Assembly (NCBI RefSeq): GCF_000003605.2
Contig: NW_003138368.1
Location: 5,706 to 69,705 of the forward strand
Reading direction: 5' to 3'
Origin: Saccoglossus kowalevskii
Taxonomy: Eukaryota > Hemichordata > Enteropneusta > Harrimaniidae
DNA length: 64,000 nt
Shown: piece after piece, positions 1 to 12,559 of the stretch
Numbering within the stretch: position 1 is the stretch's first letter
Layout of the letters: every line of letters begins with the position of its first letter
The notes under the pieces: generated by a model
The model's database searches: none
What the model saw: only the letters and a program-made list of their open reading frames with translations
What the model was told of the DNA's origin: nothing
Program-made: the position numbers and the translations under genes

Positions 1-2339
1 CACAACAGTCAATACAAGAATAACTTGTAATTGTGAAATAAAAATTTAATATCTTTGACATTCTTATATATTTCAATGAGCAGTGTTTTGTATTATACCT
101 TGAAAACTATAAACGTTCATGACCAATACAGTCATCAGTGGTATTGGAATTGATGCAACTTTTCACAATTGAAAGTCTAGCAAGGATGACATGGATTTAA
201 TTAGGAGCTACAGGTATTTAGGCCCTATTATATGGCAGTGCCATTGCATTATCTAAACATCAATGTTTGTATTTTGATTGTTTGCTTGAAGTTTACTGGA
301 AAACAAACCCCTTGTACAGAAAAATGGTCAAATTGATAAGCTTTATAAATAGATTTGAATAACAAAATTATGAAATGAATAGAATGTAAAGAATAATATG
401 ACATTGCTTTAATTTAACAGAACCTCACAATTTGAAAATAGTGCTTTAAGCAAACCTGGTGTAGCTGGAATGACAATGTTACCGGTAGTTTACGTATGAG
501 AGATTCAGTGATGTACAAGAAATTCAATACCAGTTTTATTATAGGTGGATTAGTAATGTTGATAGTAAATAAAAAGATATAAAATGGATAAAACCAAGTT
601 GATAGAATTTATTCAGAATATATATTTTGTATTACTTTTGTATGGGAAATAAAGAATTTAACATCATGACCAAACACATTTCCATAAATGTTCATTTTAA
701 AGGTTGATAAGAATGGACCCATGACAGCTACAAATGTTCTAGTTATCAAAGTAAAGTCTTTTTTTGGCAGATATTATTTGCATAATTCACTACTTTAACA
801 GAATATTGGAACTAGTTGACATACATTTTATTTTATACTACCGCATTGTTTGACATTGTAGATATAAAAAGCGAGTTTAATCAGCCTTAATCAATCAGTT
901 TCCCTTTCTTTAGTGTTCAAATTGGACTTAAAGACAGCCAAGAAGTATTTGTACCTGAAGTGAGTCAGCACCACTTTGCCTGGACTTCACAAGTTTGTTA
1001 CTTTTAACTGTGGTTTTGACAAGCTATTAGGCCATTATTTTGGCTTATATCTTCAATTAGTCACCCTTGTGTTTACGAAAACAAGATGGCAGTATTATCC
1101 TTTTCATGTCAGAGAAAATCAAATTGTTATTGTTCCCAATTCGTGGACGTTGACTCTGGATAAATGACAATTTTTTCAAAAGGTTTCTCGTTCGTAGTGG
1201 TTTCCTCAGCCTAGCTGTCCATTTCTCTGACATGTACATCTACCGTTTGTTATGATGTAAATTCATCACTAGACACGGTGGCACTCCTAGCATTTTGTGT
1301 TTTAGGCTGTTGTGTTCATTGAAAAGACAATAAATTACCCTTTCTCACAATCCAATCACAAAGCATAGCTTTGTAGGTATCCAACAGCAAAAGAAAACTC
1401 TCTGCTATTGGAACATACTGTATATATCGAATACTGTTAATTGCCACTGTAGATTTTCTCTACCATTTAGCTAGCATAGAAGGAAGAGCACCCTCAACAC
1501 TAACATATTAAAGCACTTTCTTGGCTGTCTGATGTCTGTGTCTGTCTTATTTGCTATAACCAGCATCTTGCGGCATAGGTACATGTAGTACTCCACTCAC
1601 AATATAAACTAGGTGGTAGTATAAGATAAAATGTATGTAAAATATGGGACTGAAGAATTTATTTAGGCTACCCACAAATGACACTTCCTCTCAGATGGAT
1701 GGTGCTGTGGCAAACATGTGCCCCCCTGAAAAAAATCTTAAGCCATGAGGATTAAATAAAGATTGCAGTCTCTAATATTATTAACCTTTCATACATGGTG
1801 CTTCTGTCATTACATTTTTATTTATTTTAGAACTTTCAGTAAATATAATTAAAAGTTTTTAATGGAGTGGGGGGGGGGGAATTACAAAAAGTGGAGGACT
1901 ATGATTTTAAATCATTCAAGTCAGACTTGCCAAACTTATTTACATTTGTTTTATATATCAGCAAAAAAACTACACAGCATTATTTACAGCAAATTACAAT
2001 TTCAATTTAGTGTCCATTAAAGACAAGTGCTCAAGGTATTGGTCCAAGTAATGCACTATGGTTAGAGCTTCATTCAGGCAGTGTACAAATACAGGTACAG
2101 ATTACATAGAAAAAAATACCAATACCAAATTTTAGCATAAAATACCCATTTTGAAGTACCATGTTTGTGAATAATCTAAAAACACTACTTTCAAATATTT
2201 AGATATGCATGAGAGAGAAAATCAAGACCATAGTGCAACATCTGGTTTAGTAACTGGGGAAAAAAACCTTGGTGCAATATTTGATTTGGACTGTGACCTA
2301 GGGGAGATCAAGATGTTTTCATGCATCTTGCTTAACTTT
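1..2339. other. 3' flank of ITPK1, no gene seen
   Basis: AT-rich sequence with no convincing coding segment on either strand. The part nearest 2339 should be ITPK1 3' untranslated region. A minus-strand AATAAA pair at about 1817-1826, some 515 bases past the stop, is a candidate polyadenylation signal. A G homopolymer lies near 1869-1879. Short open frames at 976-1239 have no recognisable domain and look like chance. Confidence 0.5.
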
Positions 2340-5300
2340 TTAAAAATCTAATTGGTTTTCAATAGAATTATTTGCTATTTTATGCTTCATAACATCATCC
2401 TGGATTTGATAATTGCCATTTTGTTTTGCTGTAGGAGTGCTTTCATCTCTCACCAGCTCTGCACTTTTGATAAAAGAAGCAGTTTTACAGACGTCTTCCA
2501 TGATCTCATCAGAACGCTTATAGTTGCCTAATTGGTTGTGAATATGTGCCATCAGAGCATGGTAGAACTGGGGAACACCATCATAGCCTATGAAAAGTAA
2601 AAGATCAAGCATTAATTTCGTTCAGTTCTTATATCTCAAATCTCACATAAATTAGAATGCAGATTATATATATTATATTTTCAACTGATACATATATTTA
2701 TAATTTTATAGTTTTACAGATTTGATATGTACAAAATATTGATATATATATATTGAACTTTTTTCTGACAATTTACGTTTTTGTCAAACATTCAATATCT
2801 TCATTGATCCATTGGCACCAGCAGACTTAGTCAAATGCTCTTCAGCATTACTCTAATATTATGGAATGCTCAATTCCCTTCGTTTTAGACCATGTTGAGT
2901 ATAAATTTTTAGGATGAATCATCCTAAAAATTTATACAACAACAATTTCTCAATATTGTTATCATCATGATAAAAATGTTGAGAAATTGTGGATATACAT
3001 GGCACGGATAGAGATTTGAAATGAATTTCAGTGGTTAATCCATGAATTAAAACAAGATTAAAGGGCTGTCGCACTGTGATATCATTTGTTTACATTTTGT
3101 CGACCTGATAACCAATCAGCTGTGACAATGTTGCCTGTAAGTTGTTTTGTGATTAACAGGGACACATACATATATCTTTAAAATAACAGCAGTGAACAAC
3201 ATCATTATTTTTGTCTTCAAGTGAAAACGACCAGAACTTGCCAACCAGTCACTGCACATGTGTGACAGCCTATATTAATTACATTGTGGGTCAGCTGCTG
3301 AGTGTATTTCTGGGAAAGTAATGAAGTCGATAACTACATGTGTTACCTGGGAAAGCATTGATGTCGATAACTGCATGTGTTCCGGTTTCATTCTCTACTA
3401 TGATATCAATTCCAAACAATGAAGCACCAAGCTGACTTCTTACATGGAAGGCTAATTCACTAAATCTATCGATACATGGAGGTTGACCTTCAAGTTCATC
3501 CAAGTCCTCTTTGTCAAGCTAAAACACCAAAAAGCAAATTATGTCAATACAACACAACTGATGATGCTCAAGTGAAGGGAGAGCAAAAAAACTATTCATG
3601 CATAATTTAGGATGTCTGGGCAAAACACAGACTCAACTGACACAAAAATTAGTCTTTATGCATTATAAAAAGGCTAAGCATTAGAGTCAGTGATCTTATG
3701 CTCTCCATGTAGTACATTGCCATCAAACCCTTATTTGTGTTCTAAAAACATTTAATATTCCTTATATGTTTAACACACTGCCTGCTTATGCCATGGAGGC
3801 TTTCAGCAGCTGATGTTTACCCAATAACTCTGGCATATAATGAATTTAAAAAGTCAGAAAATAGACTAAATTATTATTATTTAATATTTCTCTACTTACT
3901 TCATTTAGAAAAGATGAAGAATTGGCCTTGGATACATCATGACTATCAAAAAATATTGTTCTTTGATCTACAGAAAATATAATAATGTATTTATAAGACA
4001 AATATCCAGGTTTTTCTCTTGAGTGTCTCAACACAAAATATTAAATAGAATATATATCAACCTTACCTCCAGCTGTAAAGTTTTTGACTGAAGGTCGCTG
4101 AACTGTATAATAATAATCACCAATCACAAACAGCTTGTGTAGTTTAGCATTATGATTAATAAATGTTTGTGCCACACACGGAGGTCGAACATCCTTCAGA
4201 CCTTCCTCATTGAATATGATTGCCATCTAAAAATCAAAAGTAGAAATTTTAGAATGAATCTGATTAATAAAGTCTAATAATAATGTAGCACCTTACTATA
4301 CATACTAAGTAATAAAGAAATCATTATCACCTGATAAGGATAACTAGTATTCTGGATGATTCCGTTGCTGTAAGATGACTTAAATTTTGACTCAGGTTGC
4401 TCTACTTGCTTTTGTGAGGGTTTGTACTGAACATCACAAAAAAATAAAGACAGTTATCCCCCTTGCCCGCATGGATGCTGTATTCTAAAGTTATCACAGT
4501 ATCCATGGTTCCAACAACTGTATATGCATGCAGAGTTTAATGTATGCTGTGTTATCTAGGAAATCAGTTGCATTGCCTAGTATTGGGACTTGGTGTGCAT
4601 GCGTCAAATTGTATGTATGAATGGTTATCATGTGGCGAAAAAAACAAAACCTCATGCTGACAGAGATTCAAATCTGCGAGCGCAGGGATTGCTGTGGGTG
4701 AAGTGCATGTGCTGAAGTATTGCTCTTGGTGGTGAATTTTTGTAAAAAATGGTGCAGTTTCACAAGCACAGCTAATAATAACACAGAACAAGAAGTATGA
4801 AGAACACATTTAAACAGAATGAAAACGATAATCAAAAAAGTGCTGTTGCTCGGCACAATAACTAATAATAACAGTAAATAGCATCAAATATGTGTGCAGA
4901 ATGCGAGTTTCGTTCGACATGCTTAAAATCAATGGATCAATGAATGAGAACGTGATTTTGACATGTGACTGAATATTGAAATTTCCTGAATAGTGAAAAT
5001 GTGTAATTTTGATGCATTTTTGGCTTTAAAATGGTTGCCTTTCGGCTATCTTGAATCGGGTCATGAAACAAATGCATGTGCATATAGAATGTTTCGATGC
5101 ACGTGTAACGTTTAAACTTGATCGGTCGATGCATGGCGGATATATGGATCTAGAACTGCATTCTTAATGTCCACCAGTTGGCCATTTTGAACTCAATCTC
5201 ATAAATAAAATGACATGCATCAAGGTCCTATTGTTTTAATGCATGTACCAAGTATAAACTAAATCTGTTCACATACATGTATGACTGAGGTCTGGTTCCA

Positions 5301-8300
5301 GAAGATTGAAAATGTGTGATTTTGTTCTATTTTTGGTCTTTGAATGGATGCCATTTGGCCATCTTTAATCAGATCATGAAACAAATGCATGTGCATATGT
5401 CCAATACAGATGTATAATGTCTGATGTATGTATGTATGTAGTTTGAGCTTGATCGGTCAAAGCATGTGAAATGTGCACAGTCTATGTTTCCATTCAAAAA
5501 GAGACTAACAACATCCTTCGGTTTTACATATGAGTATAGTACTTGTGTACAAACTTTCAACTGTATCAAGTTAAATATAGGTTACGAATTGGCATAGAAA
5601 TGAATAAAACAAAAGTGCAACCAGCTATTATTATTTGATTCTCAAAAAAAAAATATGACATGCACCTGTGATGGGTGATCCTGGTACAGGGTTGAAATAA
5701 AAACGCCATGTTCATGTCTGAGAAATGGTTCTGGACAGGTTTAATACCGCGGTTTTAAGATTTTAGACAAAAATTAATGTCAATTCGACAAATTTGATCA
5801 AATCACAAAAGAACATACATGTAACCTACAGTATTAACTATAAATGTAGTACTTGTGTGCAAATTTTCAAATGAATAATATTAGCGGGGACTCATAGACA
5901 TGAATAAAAACAAAAAGACGTATACATGAAACTCAAATTAATAGTCTTCATTTTCAGACTTCTTCCAAACAGGGATTTAAAAGGCAGCCATACCTGAGAA
6001 TACTTGCTCAACAGAATTGTTGACCAACAGGTGAGTTTTGGGTGTGTTCCATGGCTGCAACATTACTGAAAGCACACATGACAGGAAAGGGGACCAATTT
6101 ATAACTGGTTTTAGGAGCCCATTTGCCTCAGTTTTTCGTTGAATGGATTGAACGTCCCCACAAATATTTTACAAAGATACATTACAGAATCAACATGTGT
6201 GTTCCAAAACAGAGCTGGTAGAGTAAAATATCTGACTAAAATTGTGTATCTCTGCTGACTAGCAGCAAATCTATCTGTCGTAACTCGTTCATTATTAACA
6301 TGCTCTGATCTATGTATCATAAGTATTCTCATTGATATATTCGGTTACTTCTATATCTAATTATGTCGGGACTGTAGATAAAGTACTCGATAATATTTTG
6401 AAACAAAGTAGGTAATCAGTTGTTCTAATTTTACAACATCTAGAGCAATATCAATGATAACATTTTGGATGTGTTCACTGTAAATTCAATGTGGAACAGT
6501 AGACTCACCTGATGTGAAAACTCGCAGCCATGAGCTTGTAAAGGTTTACACACTACAGGTGAGAAACAATCACAAATGTCAATACTATATTATTTGTTGT
6601 ACGGTAATTGTAATGAATGTTGCACAGGAAATGCACAACAAAGCTTTGATTTGCTATAATGTACTAAGACGTACAGAAACATTTTGAAAATTATTTGATG
6701 CACTGACTATATAGAAATACTTGTGCTTACCTATTGGAAACTCCACATTGGCAGAATTGAGTAATTTCATTATTTCGTCTTTCTCTTGAGTATCAATTTG
6801 TACAAAATTTGGAGTGCATATTCTAGGAAAAGTATCTGATAAAAAAACAGCCATATTTAAGTACCTTTGAAATCCTATTACTAACTGAATCCTGATTACA
6901 AACTGCCCCCTAAATGAGAGATAAGATTAACAGTGTTTATGACAGCAATTTAAATGTCACAAAATAAAATGCAAAAAAAAATTGTGACATAGCGTCGTTG
7001 GATTTGAAAAAAAGTGACCTAAGGAATCAAAGGGGTAAAATTCTCTAGGTCAACCCTAGCTGGAGGCGAATATTGCCAAAATGTCTCCCTGCATCAGAAA
7101 GACGTGGTTGCACATCATGACAAAGACAGAGAGATGATTCCAAGATGAGTTGTTACCCAAACTGAATTTATTGTTACTTTAATAAACTCTATTTAGATCA
7201 TGACTGAGTACACCTAATGTTTTTAAACTTTGAGTTTTTTTCAAATAGAACTCTCCATAAGTATCAGTACTCATGAAAACCAACCCCAAACTAATAGAAC
7301 TAATTTTTAAAGTTGCAACATTGCACATACACCAAAATTTGCATGTATTATATTGCATTGTCTGCTTAAAGCCTTCACAGGTAGCCACGATGAATGGGGT
7401 AAATGGCATTAGCAGGCAATGTGTTAAATTAAGACTTACTTTGACCATAGACACATTTCTGTAATTCATGTAAGCATATGCAATACTATTAGTAATAGAG
7501 AAATAACAATACGTAAATTTTAGGGAAGTCAATTCAAATGACATGACAGCAATCTTACCTTTGAACTTTAAATTACAGTCTCGTATGAGAGAATAAGATG
7601 TGTATCTACTTAATAAGTTCTTACAGCTTCAATTGGGTCTATAACTACAAGGTTTGGATGACGATCTACATAGTCCTGAAAAATAAAGAAAGATAACAGT
7701 TCTCAAATAATAGTGCAGTAATATTAAAATATTAAGAAAAATAGTAGCAAACATGTTCTTCAAATAATGAATGTACTGTATTAATCTCAATGTCCCTTAT
7801 AGAATAATATAACATTAGCATAGTAGTAAAGTAATATGTATAAAGCAAAACAAATAAAAAGCAGGAAAACTGCACTTGGCATACTTTTTTATTTTTATTA
7901 TACTTATCTAATTACCGAGGGTATTGACAAGTCTTGGAGAGCATACTACTAACATCTGGTTCTCATTATTAGCAGTAAAAATATCTATATCTTGAAAATT
8001 GATAGTTACATCAAAATTGAACCTTGTTGTGACATTTCATAGTAATTTCATAAGATTCCGAAATTTGAAGATGATCAGATAAAAACTGTTTGAGTTATCG
8101 TAACCACAAGAAGACAATTTTATGAGAAATTTAACCAATATATTGAAAAATATACATAGAACACAAACCAAACTGGCTAATATATTTCAAGTTTCTAAAC
8201 ATTTAATAAAAACTTTGATAATGAAGTCAAGGTTAACAAGATCAAGGACAAACATTCACCCCTCATATACCTAGATTTTCTTCTATAGCGATATGGACAA

Positions 8301-11028
8301 GATCAAATATCATTTGTATAGTTTTGCGCCCCCCCCCCTCCCAAAAAAAACATGATTTTTGGAGCTGTAAACAAAAATTTGCAACTTCTTAATAATCACA
8401 TTCAACCTTTGTTTCACGTACATGTAGCTGACACTTCAATCAACTGAACCTACACATATCCTCAATGTTTCTTTTAGAAATTATACAGTATACTCTGCAG
8501 TCTAAATTTTGACACTTTTTGATGGAATGGCCATAAAATAACAGAATACTGCAGGACTAAATATAGGTGTTCACACAAATACGTACACAATTTGTTGATG
8601 TCAATGTGTTTGATAAAGGACATTCATTTTGGTGTTAAAATATAAAACATTAAAATATTAAAATCAAATATAATTAATAAAATAATTACTAATATACGTG
8701 ATTATGCTAATGAGCTGAGCTAGGCTATTAAACTAAAAAAAACATGTATCTGTATTATATTAATTAGGTGGTACAATAAATTCATGGACATCAAGATCAA
8801 AATCAATCCTACCCCCGGTACCCGGTATTACCTGAAGGTTTCTCAACATCTTTTCCTCCTTGACATTTCCATCATCAGCCTTGGATATAACATCAGTTAA
8901 TTTGTGGATAAATACATCAAATGGGCCTTGATTATCTAATGGTTGAGATAGGTCAACCTGTGAATTGCCAATGTAAAACAAAGTAAGTACAATACCAGCA
9001 ATAGGTGTGAATAGATTCATGCAACTACATGTTTATAGTGTCTGTTAAAAGCTTGTGTGTAGTTACAGTGTAGAGAGACAAGTGTACAGAGTACATGCTA
9101 TCAGTACACAACATATTCAGCTAAATTACATTGATTGATTAAGCTTAGGTCTAGACCATTTACCCCCCAAAAAATCCCATGAATTTTAGGGTCTATGGTC
9201 TAGACCCTAGTTAGTTTACCTTGAGTCAAAGCTGGTCTCAATACTGAGTTGAGCCAAATGTAAACAACACCCTTTAACTGCACCAAAAACGGTATCGGCT
9301 TGTTATACTACAAGATGGCTGGCAACTTGGTCAACAGAAAAGAACAAAATTTCCTTTTGGAAAGTTCAGCGCGTTTTGACTATAAGAAAGTCTTTGCTTT
9401 GGCAGTTTAAATTAAGTCTAAATTTTAAATCCACATAATCAAAAAATGGATAATAAAAGCATGGTACCAACTTGAAGTATACTAAAGGGATTATACCTGG
9501 GATCAATTGCTAAGTTCACGTAACGGAATCTCGACATGTGCCAAAATTTGAAATCCTTCATGTTTGGAAAGGGAATAAAGCAGTTGTGTTTCACAATAGT
9601 CACGACCCACGTCCAGATTCACTTTGTTTGTCCTTATTTGTCGACCTGATAGTTGACCAAAACATATGAACAGCAAAAAAGTATTCAAAGTAGTATTTCA
9701 CGTTGATGTAGGATTGCAAAAAGGTACCAGTTGAGACAGTACATAAATATGCATCACCAGCATTGTTCTGCATTCATTTCATTCATTACTACATCATCTG
9801 ATCATATATAGCTGTACTTCTCTCTATCGCCATGTCATGAATCAGTTTATGTTCACCACCAAGAATGTGATTTCAGTTTGTGCTGAGTGTTCAGGCAGCG
9901 AATCTCGGCATGTGTCTGACTTTCCATTTGAACCAAGTTCACGTTTTTTTGGCACTTCACTCGATCGATCACACACACGTTTGACACATGCTGAGATCTG
10001 CAACCTGATCGCCACTAATCCAACTGTGTCTGTATAAAGTACAGTATACTAAAGGGATTATGTCGGTTGATAATCCAACTATATATAACATACATAAAAG
10101 TCTTTTGTCAATCGAAGTTGACTCAATAGTTGTGTTCACGTTACACGAAGTATGGGCTAAGATTTAAGCTGATTTAGGCTTATCTAGCATATTTGCATTT
10201 CGGCTAGACCCAATTGCGTCCACGCACAGGGAGGGCCAGTCGTTGGCACGGGCTAAAGGGTGCCATTAGTCGGTGACCTTTGGTAAGCCGCTATTTACGA
10301 ATGAAAAACGGATGACATGCGCAAGGTTCTATTTCTGCTGCTGACATGTTTCGTTCTAATTTTGAAGCGACGTGCACAGAAACGCGAGAGAAGACGGACC
10401 CAACTTATTTGGATGCACAGAAACAGTATACAACGGGCGTAACAGAATACAGAGTTTTATTAATGCATGTCGTAGACAGCAAACCCAATTTATTTTGTCT
10501 ACAATTGGAGCTGCTGTACGCTCTACTACAGCGACCCGATCAGTGTGGAAGCGAGCGCGGAGTAGTGACTGGTGGAAAAGAGTTGTTATACGAACATGGG
10601 ACAATTTTCAGACCCAAAGGTCACCACAGAGGGCACTTAGCCCTGGGCTAAGCGTTCGCACATACTTCGTTAGCCCGTGCTAAGGGTCTAGACCGCGTCT
10701 TAAATTCGGATCAGATTTAACCCGTACTTAGCATTCCTTAGCCCGTGCTAAGCGTTCACGCACGTTTTCTTAGCACGGGCTAAGGTCCTTGGTTAAGGTC
10801 CGCAGGTGCTTGTGTTTGACCGAGCCTGGTTGACGCCAGGATAGCGCATTAAATTGCCACTTGATAGGGAGATGGCCGCACAGCCCTGTCATGTAGTCCC
10901 AAACAGGAAATGACTTCTGTGGCAAAATGCACTATGTGTCAGCACTTGAAATTTGCATGTACAAAAAAAAGTCAGGAGAGACAACAGTGACATTCAAAGT
11001 CCGGAACTGTCGCCTGGCACAAAAAAAT

Positions 11029-11065
<37 letters not shown>

Positions 11066-11810
11066 AGCACGGGCTAAGGAATTTGACCTCTTAGCCCGTG
11101 CTAAGGAGTTGTGCGTGAACGCAACTAATAGTAAACTAGGTTAGATGAAATTTATTGTCTATTAAATGTACAACAATACAAAGAGTACAAAGCTATGTTA
11201 GTATTGTGATTAGTGCCCATCTATTGTATTGTTCAGTACAATGGATTACAAAGAAAGATCAACTTCTCTAAAGAAGAAACACACCTAACGTTGCGTTAAC
11301 AGAAGCAAAAACAGTTTTATTACAGATAATTTGTTTTTTTACTCTATCCAAGACAAGAATACTGCACATACACTGATAAAAACAAGAACAGCGCATGTAG
11401 ACACTACAGTTTTATGTCCTCTTCACTTGCACACCTTAATTTCAACTATGAATCAAGTGGGAGGCAAAGTTTGTTTGTCCTGGTTATCAGACAATTTCAA
11501 GATATCAGAGGTTGATGTGACATTATTTATTAAAATTCAGAGTGGATTACATAATAAAGAAAGACACTATGGGTAGCCCAGTATAGAGGCCTGAATGAGT
11601 AAACTGAATAGTAACCCATGCATTAAATAATATATTTCAAACAAGTGAGCTTAAAAGTTAATTAATGTTAAGCCCTGTGGTCAGAAGAGGTAATTCATAA
11701 AAAAGAATGGCACATTAACCTGTATTGTCCAGAAGGAGTAATTCGTAACTAAATGACAAAATTGTGTGTATAAGCAGTCACTTACCTGAACAAGATCTAA
11801 GTCTGTTGTC
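2340..11810 (-). CDS. ITPK1: Inositol-tetrakisphosphate 1-kinase, nine exons, 5' end missing
   Basis: ITPK1 is an ATP-grasp kinase that phosphorylates inositol tris- and tetrakisphosphates in the cytosol, feeding InsP5/InsP6 synthesis. Exons in transcript order: 11810-11786, 8957-8832, 7675-7559, 6835-6731, 6552-6509, 4226-4067, 3967-3900, 3518-3347, 2587-2340. All have AG/GT borders, and phases agree throughout except for one slip in the third exon. About 354 residues are visible. Recognisable blocks are GPFDVFIHKLTDVI, RICTPNFVQID, CKPLQAHG, PPCVAQTFINHNAKLHKLFV, VQRPSVKNFTAG, TIFFDSHDVSK, LFGIDIIVENETGTHAVIDI and NAFPGYDGVPQF. The last two carry the Mg-binding Asp...Asp-x-Asn residues of the family. 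The tail after the ATP-grasp fold is polar and unlike the vertebrate tail. The first coding exon, with the GYWLSEKK-type start, is not found. Exon 7559-7675 lacks one base relative to the family. Confidence 0.95.
2588..3346 (-). other. Last ITPK1 intron, with hairpins and an inverted-repeat element
   Basis: Non-coding. It holds a 39-base near-perfect palindrome (2899-2937: 19-bp arms, 1-base loop), an adjacent 12-bp-stem hairpin (2942-2990), and a segment of about 210 bp (roughly 3062-3274). The ends of that segment are imperfect inverted copies around GGCTGTCRCAC, as expected of a MITE. Confidence 0.55.
3062..3274. mobile_element. Possible MITE, about 210 bp
   Basis: The left end AGGGCTGTCGCACTGTG is mirrored by the right end CATGTGTGACAGCCT. 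The interior is non-coding. No clear target duplication was identified, so the family is unassigned. Confidence 0.35.
4227..6508 (-). other. ITPK1 intron with degenerate family-3 tandem repeats
   Basis: Non-coding intron between exons 6509-6552 and 4067-4226. Its middle (about 4960-5600) consists of decayed units of the same tandem repeat that forms the core of the element at 47760-48711. The rest shows nothing recognisable. Open frames at 4564-4856, 4937-5134 and 6111-6332 lack domain signatures. Confidence 0.5.
4960..5600. repeat. Decayed tandem-repeat core of family-3 element
   Basis: Several units of roughly 170 bp or half that, each with blocks such as GGCCATTTTGAACTC, AAATGACATGCATCAAGG, ATGCATGTACCAAG and CTTGATCGGTC. 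The same blocks in the same order recur at 47.9-48.6 kb. I did not find the terminal AGTCCCCGTT inverted repeats here, so this looks like an end-less relic. Confidence 0.5.
6836..7558 (-). other. ITPK1 intron, nothing recognised
   Basis: Non-coding AT-rich intron between exons 7559-7675 and 6731-6835. A 121-codon open frame on the minus strand (7179-7544) has no domain signature and is probably chance. Confidence 0.5.
7559..7675 (-). CDS. ITPK1: ITPK1 exon with a one-base frameshift
   Basis: The first half reads DYVDRHPNLVVIDPIEAVRT in the gene frame, then meets a stop at 7610-7612. Shifting by one base at about 7616 restores LLSRYTSYSLIRD, which aligns with the vertebrate stretch IRTLLDRSKSYELIRK. 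The restored frame joins in phase (G|AT) to the next exon. A base missing from a short T run is the simplest explanation. The rest of the gene is conserved, so a sequencing or assembly error or a rare allele is more likely than a dead gene. Confidence 0.8.
7676..8831 (-). other. ITPK1 intron, nothing recognised
   Basis: Non-coding AT-rich intron between exons 8832-8957 and 7559-7675. A C homopolymer lies at about 8327-8337. No repeat family or open frame of note was seen. Confidence 0.5.
10372..10683 (+). pseudogene. Possible Harbinger-like transposase N-terminal fragment
   Basis: A 103-codon frame, richer in G+C than its surroundings. A basic stretch is followed by SVWKRARSSDWWKRVVIR, similar to the segment that precedes the nuclease domain in invertebrate HARBI1-like proteins. 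The DDE catalytic domain is absent, so this would be a dead remnant. An overlapping 101-codon frame (10346-10651) has no resemblance to anything I know. Confidence 0.3.
10850..11033. repeat. Dispersed repeat family D, copy 1
   Basis: Blocks such as CTATGTGTCAGCACTTG, GTGACATTCAAAGTCCGGAA and CACAAAAAAATATT recur in the same order at 46140-46430 and partly at 49150-49460 and 13030-13070. Non-coding and unclassified. Confidence 0.5.
11786..11810 (-). CDS. ITPK1: 25-nt ITPK1 microexon
   Basis: Bordered by ATATAG before and GTAAGTG after (transcript sense), it encodes TTDLDLVQ in phase with the next exon, which starts VDLSQPL. It corresponds to the vertebrate stretch that ends in EVVQ before LNLSRPIEEQGPLDV. 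This is the most 5' ITPK1 exon found. Confidence 0.75.
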
Positions 11811-12219
11811 CTATATGAAAACAAAAATAGCAAAATTAGGTACTGATAACATCAATGCTATACTCAATATATCACGACATACTTAAACTATTTAAAGTGT
11901 GTTCTCAAATTATTTTAATTAATAACTGATGGTTTTATATTTTTATTAAAAAGTTACATTGTATAATTCTATGTACTACATATACAAACTTTGGTGGGAA
12001 GATAGACAAAAAATAAAAGTACAACTTAGCTACAAAGTTTAAAGTATCTGTAAAAACCAGGGTACTATCTAATGCCCCCAAAATATGCATTAAGACCATC
12101 CAGTTTGTAGTGACTGTCAACATTAGTGCAAAATAAATATTTACACTCAGGTGACAAACATAAGCCGGTTTATTTGTTTGTTTCCTTCCTTTATCTGCCC
12201 GCCTTGAATCAGATTCTGA

Positions 12220-12375
12220 ACTTGAACATTATCATTCCAGCCATGTTAGGACTATGGCTCCAAAACAGCATTCGTTAACAACAAAATGGCCATCAGACAG
12301 CCATTTTGAATCAAATCAGAGGAAAAATAATGTGCATCAATGACCCACTATGTTCAATAAACATATTTGAATGAA
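12220..12375. repeat. Single unit of family-3 repeat
   Basis: Blocks ACAAAATGGCCATCAG, CCATTTTGAATC and TGTGCATCAATG match the core unit of the element at 47760-48711. Isolated relic. Confidence 0.45.
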
Positions 12376-12559
12376 ATATTTACCTGTAATAGATATTTGC
12401 AAAATTTGTTGTGTAATTGTTTTATTGATATTTCACTATTAAAGTGGCATTCAGCCTTTGTAATGTTGTTAGAACTTTCTTTTATTGTACACAGTGACTG
12501 CAGTAGATCAGGATAGGCCTAACCATGCTATCAAATAGTTTTAGATAGGTTTTGATTGG

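Larger units (their letters stand above)
10127..11127. mobile_element. Palindrome-rich DNA transposon remnant, about 1 kb
   Basis: The two ends are inverted copies of TAGTTGYGTTCACG (10127-10140 and 11114-11127), suggesting a TA-type junction. The motif TTAGCCCGTGCTAA or its complement TTAGCACGGGCTAA recurs at about 10237 (partial), 10670, 10738, 10769, 11064 and 11091. A poly-A run occupies about 11034-11062. A fragment open on the plus strand (10372-10683) contains VWKRARSSDWWKRVVIRTW, which resembles the Trp-Trp region near the N-terminus of PIF/Harbinger transposases. The family remains uncertain because the junction does not show the usual 3-bp Harbinger duplication. Confidence 0.5.
8958..11785 (-). 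other. ITPK1 intron with transposon remains
   Basis: Contains a short inverted pair around GGTCTAGACC (about 9143-9213), diverged copies of dispersed repeats (9500-10000), and the palindrome-rich element at 10127-11127 described separately. No host exon was recognised between 8958 and 11785. Confidence 0.5.
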
